Source of the DNA: Zoogloeaceae bacterium
GTDB taxonomy: Bacteria > Pseudomonadota > Gammaproteobacteria > Burkholderiales > Rhodocyclaceae
Reading direction: 5' to 3'
Length of the DNA stretch: 64,000 nucleotides
NCBI GenBank assembly: GCA_024235595.1
Contig: JACKMC010000001.1
Coordinates: 186,001-250,000 of the forward strand
Below the pieces are notes generated by a model. It worked only from the letters and a program-made list of their open reading frames with translations, was not told where the DNA came from and did no database searches. Position 1 is the first letter of the stretch, and the number at the start of each line of letters is the position of its first letter. A program made the translations under genes and the position numbers. Below, piece by piece: positions 52,246 to 61,747 of the stretch.

Positions 52246-53777
52246 GCATCGCACCGCCGCCCGCGCTGATGTTCGAACGGCTCGAGGCGCCGCTGGCACC
52301 GCTCGAGCGCCTGCCTCGCACCTTGTGGTTGTGGAGCCTGGTGCATTCGCTCGGCACCCTCGAGGCGCGCCTGCCGTGCATCGAGATGCTGCGCGGCGCC
52401 TTGCTGGCCGGCCAGGTGCCGCGGCTGCCGTGGCCGGGCGATGCGCTCTCCGCGGCGCTCGCCGAAGTCCTCGAGCAACTCGAGCTGCACCGCTACTGCG
52501 CCGCCAAGCTCGAGCTCAGCGACACCGTGCTGCGCTCGCTGATGTGGCATCTCGACCTGATCGTCGATTACCGCGATCGCGGCGCCGATGCCACGCAGGC
52601 CGAGCGGATGGCGCTCGAATGCTTCGCCGAAGACTGGCGCGAGCGCACCGGCGTGATCGATGAACTCGGCGAGGTACTGGGCGATTGCGGCGACATCAAG
52701 ACCGAGCACTGGGACCGCCTGCGTGGCCTGTTGCGCAGCGAAGGATGGCGCGAGGCGCTGCGCATCCGCGGCCTGATCGAGGATCTGCCGGGGCTGTCGC
52801 GGATGATCCGCCGGCTTGGCCGCGCTGTGCCGGGCGAGGAGCGCGAACAGCTGCCGGCCGGCGGCAGCGACTGCGAGCAGCGCGCCAGCGCGCCGCGCTG
52901 CGAATCGCGCAGCACCCGGGTGCCCGACCTGCCCGGCGAGACCCGCGGCGTGCACCGTGCCGACCGCATCGCCCGCATGCTGCCGGCCGAAGCGCTGATG
53001 CTCGGCCACCCGCGCCTGCGGCTGGTGTGGCACGCGCGGCGCGCCGAGCGCACCCTGCTGTGCTACGAGGACGACGACCGCCTGCGCGAGACCCTGCCGC
53101 GCCCGCGCCCCATCCGCAATCCCCAGACCCGCCGACGCCTCGAGGCCGGGCCGATGCTGATCTGTGTCGATACTTCGGGCTCGATGAACGGCGGTGCCGA
53201 GGCGGTGGCCAAGGCGGTGGTACTGGAGGCCGCACGCATCGCCCACGCCCAGCACCGGGCCTGCCATGTGTTCGCCTTCGGCGGGCCGGAAGAGATCGTC
53301 GAGCTCGAGCTCGGCTTCGACCCCGCGGGGCTGGAGCGGCTGGTGGACTTCATCGGCCAGGGCTTTCACGGCGGCACCGACATCTGCCTGCCGCTCGAGC
53401 GCAGCCTCGCCCGGCTGGAGGACTCGGGCTGGCGCCAGGCCGACCTGCTGATCGCCTCCGACGGCGAGTTCGGTGCCACCGCGGCGCTGGCCGAGGCCGT
53501 CGAGCGGGCCAAGGCCGTGCTGGGCCTGCGGGTGCAGGGCGTGCTCATCGGCGACCGCGAAACCGTCGGCCTGCTGGAGCTGGTCGACGAGGTGTTCTGG
53601 GTGCGCGACTGGCGCCGTTTCGGGGGCTCCAAGGCCGCCTCGCCGGTGCACGACAAGAGCCTTACCGCGATGTATTTTCCCGGTGCCCTGCGCTCGCCGC
53701 AGAACCGCGCCGCGACGGTCGATGGCAAGGCCGCCGCGCGCGCGGTGCGCCGTGGCAAACCGGAGGATCCGCAATGA
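52242..53777 (+). CDS. viaA: VWA-domain protein, ViaA-like partner of RavA
   Basis: 511 residues. Helical N-terminal domain of about 300 residues, then a von Willebrand A domain with a perfect MIDAS motif, CVDTSGSM near residue 310, plus FHGGTDICLPL and ASDGEFG. This is the ViaA architecture. ATG overlaps the ravA stop (ATGA), the usual coupling of the pair. The VWA metal site probably recruits substrate to the AAA+ ring. Confidence 0.87.
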   Translation: MSIAPPPALMFERLEAPLAPLERLPRTLWLWSLVHSLGTLEARLPCIEMLRGALLAGQVPRLPWPGDALSAALAEVLEQLELHRYCAAKLELSDTVLRSLMWHLDLIVDYRDRGADATQAERMALECFAEDWRERTGVIDELGEVLGDCGDIKTEHWDRLRGLLRSEGWREALRIRGLIEDLPGLSRMIRRLGRAVPGEEREQLPAGGSDCEQRASAPRCESRSTRVPDLPGETRGVHRADRIARMLPAEALMLGHPRLRLVWHARRAERTLLCYEDDDRLRETLPRPRPIRNPQTRRRLEAGPMLICVDTSGSMNGGAEAVAKAVVLEAARIAHAQHRACHVFAFGGPEEIVELELGFDPAGLERLVDFIGQGFHGGTDICLPLERSLARLEDSGWRQADLLIASDGEFGATAALAEAVERAKAVLGLRVQGVLIGDRETVGLLELVDEVFWVRDWRRFGGSKAASPVHDKSLTAMYFPGALRSPQNRAATVDGKAAARAVRRGKPEDPQ

Positions 53778-54619
53778 ACATCGCCAGCCGGCAGATCGCC
53801 TTGCTCGAACGCCTCGCCGCTCGTGGGCCCTTGCCGCGGGTGCGCGCACTGCATCTTCCGCCGAGCAGCGGCGCCGAGGGCAAGAATGGCGAATTCTGTG
53901 CGCTCGAACTCGAAGACGGTGCGCTGGGGCTGTCCTTCGTGATGCTCGACGATACCCTCGCGCGGCTGCACCGCGATGAGGCCGGGCGGCAACTTGCGGG
54001 GGCCGATCCGATGCGCCTCGCACGGCGCCTCGCGGCGCCGCCCGGGCAGGCCAGCGGCAGCGAGCGCAGCCTCGCCCTCGCGGCGCTCAATGCGCTGAGC
54101 CGTCACTTCTTCGAGCGCGCGGGTTTCGTGCCGCCGCCCAGCCGCGACTCGATCGGGCAGATGGACCCGCAGCCCGGCGAGCGCATCGGCATGGTCGGCT
54201 ATTTCAGGCCGCTGGCGCGGCGCATCGCGGAGGTGGGCGCGGAGCTGGTAGTGATCGAGCTCGACCCTGCGCTGGCGGGCCAGCAGGAAGGCTATCGGGT
54301 GACGCTCGATGCGGCCGAGCTCGGCGATTGCGCCAAGGTGCTGTGCACCAGCTCGGTGCTCATCAATGGCAGTATCGAGCGAATGCTCGAGGCGGCACCG
54401 CGCGCCCGCCATTTCGCGCTGATCGGCCCGGGCGCCGGCTGCCTGCCCGATCCGCTGTTCGCACAAGGGGTGACGCTGCTCGGCGGCAGCTGGATCAGCG
54501 ATGCGCCGGCCTTTGCCGCGGCGCTTGCGAGCGGCGCCGAGTGGGGACGCCACGCCTTCAAGTTCGCCCTCGCGCGCGACGCCTATCCCGGCTTCGACGC
54601 CTTGCTGGCGCGCTGTTGA
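53774..54619 (+). CDS. DUF364/DUF4213 putative heavy-metal-chelation protein
   Basis: 281 residues. The second half (MVGYFRPLARRIAEVGAELVVIELDP, then CTSSVLINGSIERML and HFALIGPGAGCLPDPLF) matches the Rossmann-like DUF364 domain. The first half fits the DUF4213 N-terminal domain. Members are linked to metal or molybdenum uptake by context only. ATG overlaps the VWA stop, so it belongs to the RavA/ViaA operon, an unusual fourth-gene addition next to mobA. Confidence 0.82.
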   Translation: MNIASRQIALLERLAARGPLPRVRALHLPPSSGAEGKNGEFCALELEDGALGLSFVMLDDTLARLHRDEAGRQLAGADPMRLARRLAAPPGQASGSERSLALAALNALSRHFFERAGFVPPPSRDSIGQMDPQPGERIGMVGYFRPLARRIAEVGAELVVIELDPALAGQQEGYRVTLDAAELGDCAKVLCTSSVLINGSIERMLEAAPRARHFALIGPGAGCLPDPLFAQGVTLLGGSWISDAPAFAAALASGAEWGRHAFKFALARDAYPGFDALLARC

Positions 54620-54620
54620 G

Positions 54621-55046
54621 ATGGGCCGCGAGAGGCCGCCGCGGGATGGTGCAGCCGAGCGCTCGCCACGGCGCCCACCACTGCTGCGCTGGTTCGGCGT
54701 GGTGCTGCGCGGCGTGCATCTGGCCGCCGTCATCGCGCTCGGCGCGGCGCTGCTTGGCGCCCCGCTCGATGGTCGTCACCAGGCGCTGGCGGTGCTCGCG
54801 ACCGGTCTCGCGATGGTGGCGCTAGACCTGCGCGCCAAGCCGCACCTGTTTGCGGAATGGGCGGGCATCGCGCTGGTCGCCAAGCTCGTGGTGGTTGGCT
54901 GGATGGCCGCCGATGTCGCGTTGCGGCCGCTGCTGTACTGGCTGATCGTCGCCTGGTCGGTGCTTTTTGCCCATGCCCCGGCCTCGTTCCGCCACCGCGT
55001 GTGGTGGCGCGGCCGGCCTCGCCCCGACGACGCGCCGCGCCGTTAG
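54621..55046 (+). CDS. Four-helix membrane protein at the end of the RavA/ViaA operon
   Basis: 141 residues. Arg-rich cytoplasmic head of about 22 residues, then four hydrophobic segments (VVLRGVHLAAVIALGAALLGA and others), ending in an Arg-rich tail. No family recognised. It starts one base after the DUF364 stop, so it is co-expressed with RavA/ViaA and may anchor that complex (inferred). Confidence 0.7.
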   Translation: MGRERPPRDGAAERSPRRPPLLRWFGVVLRGVHLAAVIALGAALLGAPLDGRHQALAVLATGLAMVALDLRAKPHLFAEWAGIALVAKLVVVGWMAADVALRPLLYWLIVAWSVLFAHAPASFRHRVWWRGRPRPDDAPRR

Positions 55047-55048
55047 AT

Positions 55049-55366
55049 TCAGCCGTGCAGGCGGGCCGTGATCCCGGCCACGCGCCTGCCGAACAGCGGC
55101 GCCGTGTCGAGGTCGCCCGGCCGCATCTCGTCGACGCTCGCGTCCGAGGGTGACCGCGCCATCGCGCCGCTGCACCAACCCGCGCCGTTCACACCGTTTC
55201 GCGTCGCCGACCTGCTGTTGCTGGGCATCTGGCCGGTGCCGACCCATACGCCGCTGCGCTGCATGGCCAGCGCGAACAGGTCGTGCACGGTGGCGAGCTT
55301 GTCGCCGCTCATGGTGGCGCTGTCGCTGAAGCCGACAAACACCTTGTCTCCACCGCTGGCCGACGC
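55049..55366 (-). pseudogene. Flavodoxin/NADPH-dependent FMN reductase-like fragment (C-terminal half only)
   Basis: About 105 codons reading KVFVGFSDSATMSGDKLATVHDLF and then VWVGTGQMPSNSRSATRN to the stop. This is the C-terminal half of the flavodoxin-family protein that in relatives is about 200 residues. The N-terminal FMN-binding loop is absent; upstream sequence after about 55366 no longer matches. A GTG at 55342 is the only nearby start and lacks a good ribosome site. Truncated gene, probably inactive. It converges with the membrane-protein gene that ends two bases away. Confidence 0.72.
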
Positions 55367-55561
55367 TCGGCCGCCCCTCCAGCCCGCTCACCCGTGGCGC
55401 GCTGCTCGGCGGGCGGCTGGCGCAAGAGCACTGAATCCCGGCGCGGTACCTGTGAGGACGTGACGTAGCGCACATCCGGCCCGCGCTTTTTCTCAACTTT
55501 GCGGGGCGGCGGACGTTCAATACCAGGCAAGTCTTCAAACTACTGGAGCGCAAATCGCATC

Positions 55562-55831
55562 ATGGGCAATAAAGCATTCGTACTCGTTGCCGGAGATCGC
55601 AACGACAGCGCCGCCGGCCATTGGCACGGCGGTGTCGGGCAGGCCATCAAGCGGGCCATCCGCAGCGGCTACGGCATCGGGCGAAAGGTGCGCGTTGGCC
55701 ATGTGGACGGCGAAGTGGTCGGCTACAACATCGGAAACTTCGGTCGCTTCAACGGCGCCACCTTCCCGCTGGTCATCGAAACCGAATTCGGCGCGGTCAA
55801 GTGCAGCCTCGACGAGGTCGCCTGGGCCTGA
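55562..55831 (+). CDS. Conserved hypothetical small protein
   Basis: 89 residues from an ATG at 55562 with weak upstream signal (GGAGCGCAAATC). Mixed alpha/beta, glycine-rich (AGDRNDSAAGHWHGGVGQAI and GYNIGNFGRFNGATFPLVIET). No signal or membrane segment. I do not recognise the family. The interval 55371-55561 upstream shows only a possible promoter. Confidence 0.6.
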   Translation: MGNKAFVLVAGDRNDSAAGHWHGGVGQAIKRAIRSGYGIGRKVRVGHVDGEVVGYNIGNFGRFNGATFPLVIETEFGAVKCSLDEVAWA

Positions 55832-56003
55832 GCCGGCTTGCGGCACCTGCGCGCCCTGCGGTGGCTGCAGGGACTGTTGCCGTACCGTGAGCGCGCCGGG
55901 CCTTCGCTCGAATCGCCCCGCTTTGCGGCCGCACCGCTAGACTGGCATGTTTTCCAGCCTGCGTGCGCCTTGCGCACGGCAGATTCATGTCCGGGACTAC
56001 GCG

Positions 56004-57098
56004 ATGAGGCACACTTCCCGTTGGAGCAGGATCACCACCGGGCTGCGGGCCGAGTGGCAGCACCTGACTACCATCAATCCCAGCAAGCGCAGTTGGCAGA
56101 TGCCTCTCGCGGCGGCGCTCGCCACCGGCCTGCCGCTGTTCATCGGGGCCTGGTTCGACCACCTCGACTATGGCCTGGTGTCCTCGCTCGGTGGGCTGGC
56201 TTTCCTATACATGCCCAATACGCCGCTGTCGCACCGCATGGTGTGGCTGATGGCTTGTGGCTTCGGCATGGCAAGCTGTTTTGCGCTCGGCCTGATGTTC
56301 CATTTCGTTCCGGTGCTGTTGATCTGGGTGCTGAGCTTCATCACCATGCTGGTTACGATGATCTGCCGCTTTTACGGCATGGGTCCGCCGGGCAGCCTGT
56401 TCTTTGTCATGGCTGCCGCGATTGGCGGCTACGCGCCGGGTGCCTTGCTGGAGCTGCCGCTCAAGGTGGGCCTGCTCACCCTGGGGGCGGTGCTGGCCTG
56501 CCTGATCGGTTTCTTCTACAGCCTCTCTATCCTGCGGCTCGCGCCCGCGGAACCTGTCGTCGCTGCGCCCAAGCCGAACTTCGATTTCGTGGTCCTTGAT
56601 TCGATCGTCATCGGCGTCTTCGTGGGCGTCGCGCTGGCAGTTGCGCAAGCGCTGCAGATGGAGCGTCCCTACTGGGTGCCGGTGAGTTGCCTGGCGGTAA
56701 TCCAGGGCGCTTCGCTACGGGCGGTGTGGAACAGGCAGTTGCACCGCATTCTTGGCACCGCGCTGGGCCTGCTGCTGTCCTGGGGGATATTGATCCTGCC
56801 GCTCGAGAAATGGAGCGTCGCGTTGATCATGATGGTGCTGGCCTTCGTTATCGAGAACGCGGTGGTGCGCCACTACGGCCTCGCGGTCACCTTCATCACG
56901 CCGCTCACCATCCTCCTCGCCGAGGCTTCGACCCTCGCCCATGGTTCGCCCAATGCGCTCATCGAAGCGCGCTTCTTCGACACCGTGTTGGGCTGCCTGA
57001 TCGGCCTCGCCGGCGCGGTGTGCCTGCATAGTCCGGGTTTTCGGACGCTGGTCGGCGGCTGGCTGCGGCGGTTTATCCCGCCACGACTGAAGCGTTGA
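56004..57098 (+). CDS. FUSC-family integral membrane protein
   Basis: 364 residues from the ATG at 56004; an in-frame ATG at 55947 would add 19 residues. Two bundles of about five helices each, the second starting PYWVPVSCLAVIQGASLRAVW, the FUSC (fusaric acid/aromatic acid efflux-like) hallmark. The cytoplasmic loop between them is short. It likely exports an aromatic or hydrophobic compound; the substrate is unknown. It converges with the Hsp70-like operon. Confidence 0.82.
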   Translation: MRHTSRWSRITTGLRAEWQHLTTINPSKRSWQMPLAAALATGLPLFIGAWFDHLDYGLVSSLGGLAFLYMPNTPLSHRMVWLMACGFGMASCFALGLMFHFVPVLLIWVLSFITMLVTMICRFYGMGPPGSLFFVMAAAIGGYAPGALLELPLKVGLLTLGAVLACLIGFFYSLSILRLAPAEPVVAAPKPNFDFVVLDSIVIGVFVGVALAVAQALQMERPYWVPVSCLAVIQGASLRAVWNRQLHRILGTALGLLLSWGILILPLEKWSVALIMMVLAFVIENAVVRHYGLAVTFITPLTILLAEASTLAHGSPNALIEARFFDTVLGCLIGLAGAVCLHSPGFRTLVGGWLRRFIPPRLKR

Positions 57099-57113
57099 GC
57101 GCGCCGGAGTGCT

Positions 57114-59894
57114 TCAGCTCAGCAGCGTCAGCCCGGGCGGCAAGGCTTCGCCGAACGCATGTCGCCGGTCGGCCTTGTCGAGGCCCACGGCCAGCCTCAC
57201 CTGGCTGATCCAGCTGGCGCTGGCGTTGATCGCCTCGAGCCGCGCGGCGACCGTTTCGCGCAAGGCTTCGGGGAGGTCGCGGGCACGGTCCTCGGTGAGC
57301 GCGGCAATCTGGCTGGCTGCAAAGGCGGCCTGCCCGATCGCCTTCCAGTCGAGCGCCAGCAAGGCCTCCAGCCAGCGGGCCGCGGCCTCGGGCGGCACCA
57401 CCTGGTGGGCGCTGCCGTAAAGCGGCTGGCGCGCGCCGAGACGCCCCAGCGCCCACCAGCCAGGCCCTCCCGCGGCGCTCGCGCCCAGTTGGCCGAGCAG
57501 CCAGTCGCCGGCTTCGATCTTGAATTCGGCGGGCAGTCGCTCGAGCGAAGCGAGCAGGCGCAGCATGTCGTCGCGGCTGCCCGCGATCGCGCTCGCCTGG
57601 CTGCCGCTCTGCCTGACGCCCTTGCCCTCCAGCCAGGGACCGAACTCGCCCACCAGGGTCTCCTGGAAGTCGGCCGGCAGCCCCGCCGCGACGCGTCGCC
57701 ACAGGGTCCACCATTCCGACCAGTTCTGGCTCTCGCCGAGGTAGGCGAGACCTTGCCCGAGCAGCGGACAGAGTTGCCCGATGCGCCATTCGTCGAGCGC
57801 ATCGCCGAGGCCGGGGCGCAGGCAGAAACCGACCAGGTTGAGCCATAGCCGCTCGTGCTCGGGCGAGCGCCGCCGCCGCGCGGCGCGCTGCAGCAGCAGG
57901 TCGCACAGCGCGCGCAGCAGCGCCACCTCCCACTGCTCGCGCTTGCCCAGCAACTGCTCGAGGCGATTGCGCAGGCGTCGCACTTCCTTTGTCCCGGGGG
58001 CCTGGGTGCGGCTGCCGAAGATGCCGTCGATGGCCTGCTCGGCCTCGCCGAAGCGTGGTGGCAGCGTCGCCGCCGGCGCCTCGTGCCTTGCTGCGGCGGC
58101 TGCACCGCGCAGCTGGAATTCGAGCAACCAGCGCTGGCCCTCGTCGCTGACGCAGTTCAGTTGCAGGGTGCCGAGCTCGGTCATCGCGGCGATCACCTCC
58201 ACCCGCACCGCCTTGCGGCTCGCGCCGCCGGGGTGGCGGACGACGGTGGCGAGCGGCGGAAGGCGCACGAACTCGCGCTCGCCGAGCTCGGCGAGGTCGC
58301 CGGGCCGGTATTCGGTGTCGGCTACCGAGGAGGCCAGCCGGAAGCTTACCGGCTGGCCCAGGCGCAACTCGAAGCTGCGCTCGGGCAGGCGGATCTCGTT
58401 GCCCTCGACGCTGCCGCGCGGCAGGATGCACACCCCGCGCACCGGCTCCCGCGCATCGTCCAGGAGCAGGAAGTAGCTGCGTGCCGAGCCGCCGCCGATG
58501 TGTGCGCCCGCGCCATCGCGAACCAGCGCATAGGCTACCGCGCCACGCGCCACCGCGGCATCCGGATCGGCGTTGTGGAGGCGCCGCAAGGGCTTGCCGC
58601 GCCAGCTTTCCAGCACCTGCTGCAAGCGTTCGGCAAGCGCTTCGGCGCGAAACACGCCGCCATTGAGCAGCAGCGTGTCGGGCAAGGGCAGCGAAGTCCC
58701 GTGTTCCGCGTCGCCGCTCCCGCCCAGCGCCTCGCGGGCGATCTGCGCGTGCATCGCGAGGAAGGCGGCAATGTGGCGGGTGATCGCCGCGTCGGCGGGA
58801 TAGGGCAGCCCGAATTCGACGATCGCGCCGCGCCGCCGCTGCAAGGGCGCGTCCGCGGCGACCTTGGGAAGGAAACCGTCGAGCACCAGGTGCAGCACTT
58901 CGTCGCGGCTGAGCTCGACGCTGCGCGCGCCGCCGATGAGCTTCGCGCCGCCGCCGAGCAGGGTCACCGTCACCGCCCCGGGCGCATCGAGGGCCAGCAA
59001 TCGCTCCTTGGCGGCGCGGCAGCGCGCCGTGAGCTGCGACAGCCGCGCCGCGCTGAGCCGGTCTTCGCCGCCGGCGAGCCGCGATTCGAGCAGCCGTGCC
59101 AGCGCGAGGTCCATGTTGTCGCCGCCCAGCATGAGGTGATCGCCGACCCCGATGCGGGTCAGCTCGGGCACGCCGTCGCGCATTGCCACCCGGATCAGGG
59201 TCAGGTCGGTGGTGCCGCCGCCGATGTCGCAGACCATCAGCAGCCGGGTGCCGGCGAGCGCCTCGGCAAGCGTGTCGCGGTGGCGATGCAGCCAGTCGTA
59301 CACCGCCGCCTGGGGCTCCTCGAGCAGGCGCACCCGCGCCAGGCCGGCCAGGCGTGCGGCCTCCAGGGTGAGCGCCCGGGCGCCCTCGTCGAAGGAAGCC
59401 GGCACGGTCAGCACGATCTGCTGGTCCTCGAGCGGCGCATCCGGGAAACGCCGCAACCAGGCTGCGCGCACATGGGCGAGATAGCTGGCGCTGGCCGCCA
59501 CCGGCGAGATCCGGGGGACGCTGTCGTCGCCGCCCCAGGGCAGGATCGGCGCGAGGCGGTCGACCCCGTCGTGCGACAGCCAGCTCTTGGCGCTGGTCAC
59601 CAGCCGTCCCGGCACCCGCGCGCCCAGGTCCAGCGCCAGCCGGCCGAGCACCGCCGGGGCCTGATCGCCCGGCTGCTGCCCGGCGGGCCACGGCAACTGC
59701 AGCCCGGCCGGGTCGATCTCGCCCGGCGCGGGGTGGTAACGCACCGAGGGCAGCAGCGGCCGCGCCCCCAACTGGCCCGGTGCCAGCAACTGGTCGATCT
59801 GCAGCAGCTCGACCCGATCCGCCCCGAGCGCGGCGTAGGCAAGCGCGGTGTTGCTGGTGCCCAGATCGATGCCGACGTGATAGCGGAGGCTCAT
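57114..59894 (-). CDS. Large Hsp70-like protein with C-terminal DUF3731-type extension
   Basis: 926 residues. N-terminal actin-fold ATPase: VGIDLGTSNTALAY, TVPASFDEGAR, LMVCDIGGGTTDLTL and LGGDNMDLALA motifs. A substrate-binding-like beta region is followed by a helical C-terminal part of about 300 residues, annotated in relatives as DUF3731 and not present in DnaK. No EEVD end. ATG overlaps the stop of the next Hsp70-like gene. A DnaJ or GrpE partner is not encoded here. Probably a specialised chaperone; clients unknown. Confidence 0.88.
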   Translation of the reverse strand: MSLRYHVGIDLGTSNTALAYAALGADRVELLQIDQLLAPGQLGARPLLPSVRYHPAPGEIDPAGLQLPWPAGQQPGDQAPAVLGRLALDLGARVPGRLVTSAKSWLSHDGVDRLAPILPWGGDDSVPRISPVAASASYLAHVRAAWLRRFPDAPLEDQQIVLTVPASFDEGARALTLEAARLAGLARVRLLEEPQAAVYDWLHRHRDTLAEALAGTRLLMVCDIGGGTTDLTLIRVAMRDGVPELTRIGVGDHLMLGGDNMDLALARLLESRLAGGEDRLSAARLSQLTARCRAAKERLLALDAPGAVTVTLLGGGAKLIGGARSVELSRDEVLHLVLDGFLPKVAADAPLQRRRGAIVEFGLPYPADAAITRHIAAFLAMHAQIAREALGGSGDAEHGTSLPLPDTLLLNGGVFRAEALAERLQQVLESWRGKPLRRLHNADPDAAVARGAVAYALVRDGAGAHIGGGSARSYFLLLDDAREPVRGVCILPRGSVEGNEIRLPERSFELRLGQPVSFRLASSVADTEYRPGDLAELGEREFVRLPPLATVVRHPGGASRKAVRVEVIAAMTELGTLQLNCVSDEGQRWLLEFQLRGAAAAARHEAPAATLPPRFGEAEQAIDGIFGSRTQAPGTKEVRRLRNRLEQLLGKREQWEVALLRALCDLLLQRAARRRRSPEHERLWLNLVGFCLRPGLGDALDEWRIGQLCPLLGQGLAYLGESQNWSEWWTLWRRVAAGLPADFQETLVGEFGPWLEGKGVRQSGSQASAIAGSRDDMLRLLASLERLPAEFKIEAGDWLLGQLGASAAGGPGWWALGRLGARQPLYGSAHQVVPPEAAARWLEALLALDWKAIGQAAFAASQIAALTEDRARDLPEALRETVAARLEAINASASWISQVRLAVGLDKADRRHAFGEALPPGLTLLS

Positions 59895-61747
59895 TCGGCG
59901 TTGTCGGCGGCCTGCCCCCGCATGTCGAACTCCACCTTCCAGTGCCCGCTGCCTTCGCGTTCGACCGCTTCGAGTTCGAGCGTCCCGGCCTCGGTCACTC
60001 GCGCCTGCAGTCCCACCCGGATTACCTCGCCGACGCGTCCCTGCTCGGCCGGCAGGGTGGTCTGGAGCTCGTCGAGCTCCTCGAGTTCGTCGGGTTCCCA
60101 CTCCTCGAGCAGGGTGCCGACCTGGTCCTGGCGGCGAACCGAGGAGCTGAAGAAGCGCAGGCTCACCTGCTCGCCCACCACCAGCCCGAAGTCCCGCGCC
60201 GAGACCGCCGCCTCGGTGCCCTCCTCCATGCCGAAAGGCGCCAGGCACAGCGCCTGCACGGGTGGCTCGAAGCCCGGAATCGCAGGCATCGCCGATTCGA
60301 TCGCGACATAGTAGGCGCGTGCCGTGCCGCCGCGGATGCGCACCCCCTGGCCATGGCGTACATAGGCGTAGTAGGCGGCGCCGCGGGCCACTGCGAGGTC
60401 GAGGTCGGCACCGCCGAGTCGGCGCGCCTCGGGCGCGCCTTCGGCGGCGAGCCAGCCGTTGATGGTCTCGAGCGTGCGGCGGGCGAGCAGTTCGGACTTG
60501 AACACGCCACCGTTGAAGAGCACCGCGGTGGGGTGCAGGAAGCTGGCCCCGTCGGGGAGGTTCGCGCTGAAGCCCTCGAGCTCGTCGGTGGCCGCCAGCT
60601 GGCGGGACAGGAAAGCCGCCAGGTGACGGCTCACCGCCGCATCCTGGGCGTAGGGCAGGCCGAGCTGGGTGAGGCCGCCGCGCCCGCGCCCCTGCGGCCG
60701 ATCGCCGATCGCCGCCGCGGGGAAGAAGCCTTCGAGCAGGATCGCGCCGAGCTCCTTGCGGGTGAGCTCGCTGCGCAGCGAGCCGCCGATCAGCTTGCTG
60801 CCGCGTCCGGCGATGACCAGCGGCACCTCGTCGAGCGCCTCGTCGCCGAGCAGCGCCTCCTTGGCCGAGCGGCAGGCGTGGGTCAGCGCCCGCATCTGCC
60901 AGGCGTCGAGCCGGGTGCCCTGGGCGGCGAGCTTGCCGGCCACCGCGTAGGCCAGCGCCAGGTCCATGTTGTCGCCGCCGAGCAGGATGTGCTCGCCCAC
61001 CGCCACGCGGTGCAGCTCGAGGTTGCCGTCGCGTTCGAGCACCGCGATCAGCGAGAAGTCGCTGGTGCCGCCGCCGACATCGACCACCAGGATGATGTCG
61101 CCGGGTCGCACCTGCTTGCGCCAGCCGCCGGCGCTTTGCTGGATCCAGCTATAGAGCGCCGCCTGCGGCTCCTCGAGGAGGATCAGCTGCGCGCAACCGG
61201 CGGCCCGTGCGGCCTCGGCGGTGAGCTCGCGCGCGGCCGGATCGAAGGAGGCGGGAATCGTCACCACGATTTCCTGCTCGACGAAGGGCGCGTCGGGGTG
61301 GGCGTCGTCCCAGGCGGCGCGAAGATGGTCGAGGTAGCGCTGCGAGACCTCGAAGGGCGACAGCCGTGCCACCTCGGGTGGGGCTTCGGCAGGCAGGATC
61401 GCGGCGCGGCGATCGACCCCGGCATGGCAGAGCCAGCTCTTGGCGCTCGATACCAGCCGGATCGGCGTCGCCGCCCCGCGGCTGCGCGCCATCTCGCCGA
61501 TCGCGAAGTCCTGGTCGCTGCGCCACGGCAGGCTCAGCTCGCCGGCGGCGAGTTCGTCCGGATGCGGCAGGTAGAGGAAGGACGGCAACAGTTCGCGGCT
61601 CTCCACCGAGCCGGGCGAGGCGAGCTGGGGAATCTGCAGCACGCCCTGCACCACCTTCTCACCGTCGCAGGCCTCGATCTCGACATGGGAGAGCGCACAG
61701 TGGGTGGTGCCGAGGTCGATGCCGATCGAAAACCGTGGCGTGCTCAC
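59891..61747 (-). CDS. Second Hsp70-like protein of the DUF2760 cluster
   Basis: 618 residues from a GTG start overlapping the DUF2760 stop (GTGA). ATPase motifs FSIGIDLGTTHCALSH, TIPASFDPAARE, ILVVDVGGGTSDFSL and LLGGDNMDLALAYA. The C-terminal part is shorter than in DnaK and has an acidic patch (EEWEPDELEELDELQ) but no EEVD tail. Diverged from the adjacent 926-residue paralogue; the two probably work together. Confidence 0.9.
   Translation of the reverse strand: MSTPRFSIGIDLGTTHCALSHVEIEACDGEKVVQGVLQIPQLASPGSVESRELLPSFLYLPHPDELAAGELSLPWRSDQDFAIGEMARSRGAATPIRLVSSAKSWLCHAGVDRRAAILPAEAPPEVARLSPFEVSQRYLDHLRAAWDDAHPDAPFVEQEIVVTIPASFDPAARELTAEAARAAGCAQLILLEEPQAALYSWIQQSAGGWRKQVRPGDIILVVDVGGGTSDFSLIAVLERDGNLELHRVAVGEHILLGGDNMDLALAYAVAGKLAAQGTRLDAWQMRALTHACRSAKEALLGDEALDEVPLVIAGRGSKLIGGSLRSELTRKELGAILLEGFFPAAAIGDRPQGRGRGGLTQLGLPYAQDAAVSRHLAAFLSRQLAATDELEGFSANLPDGASFLHPTAVLFNGGVFKSELLARRTLETINGWLAAEGAPEARRLGGADLDLAVARGAAYYAYVRHGQGVRIRGGTARAYYVAIESAMPAIPGFEPPVQALCLAPFGMEEGTEAAVSARDFGLVVGEQVSLRFFSSSVRRQDQVGTLLEEWEPDELEELDELQTTLPAEQGRVGEVIRVGLQARVTEAGTLELEAVEREGSGHWKVEFDMRGQAADNAE

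Noticed and set aside
57855..60311. 818-codon plus-strand frame opposite the Hsp70-like genes
   Set aside because: Antisense to two clear Hsp70 ATPase domains; composition and lack of motifs mark it as a shadow.
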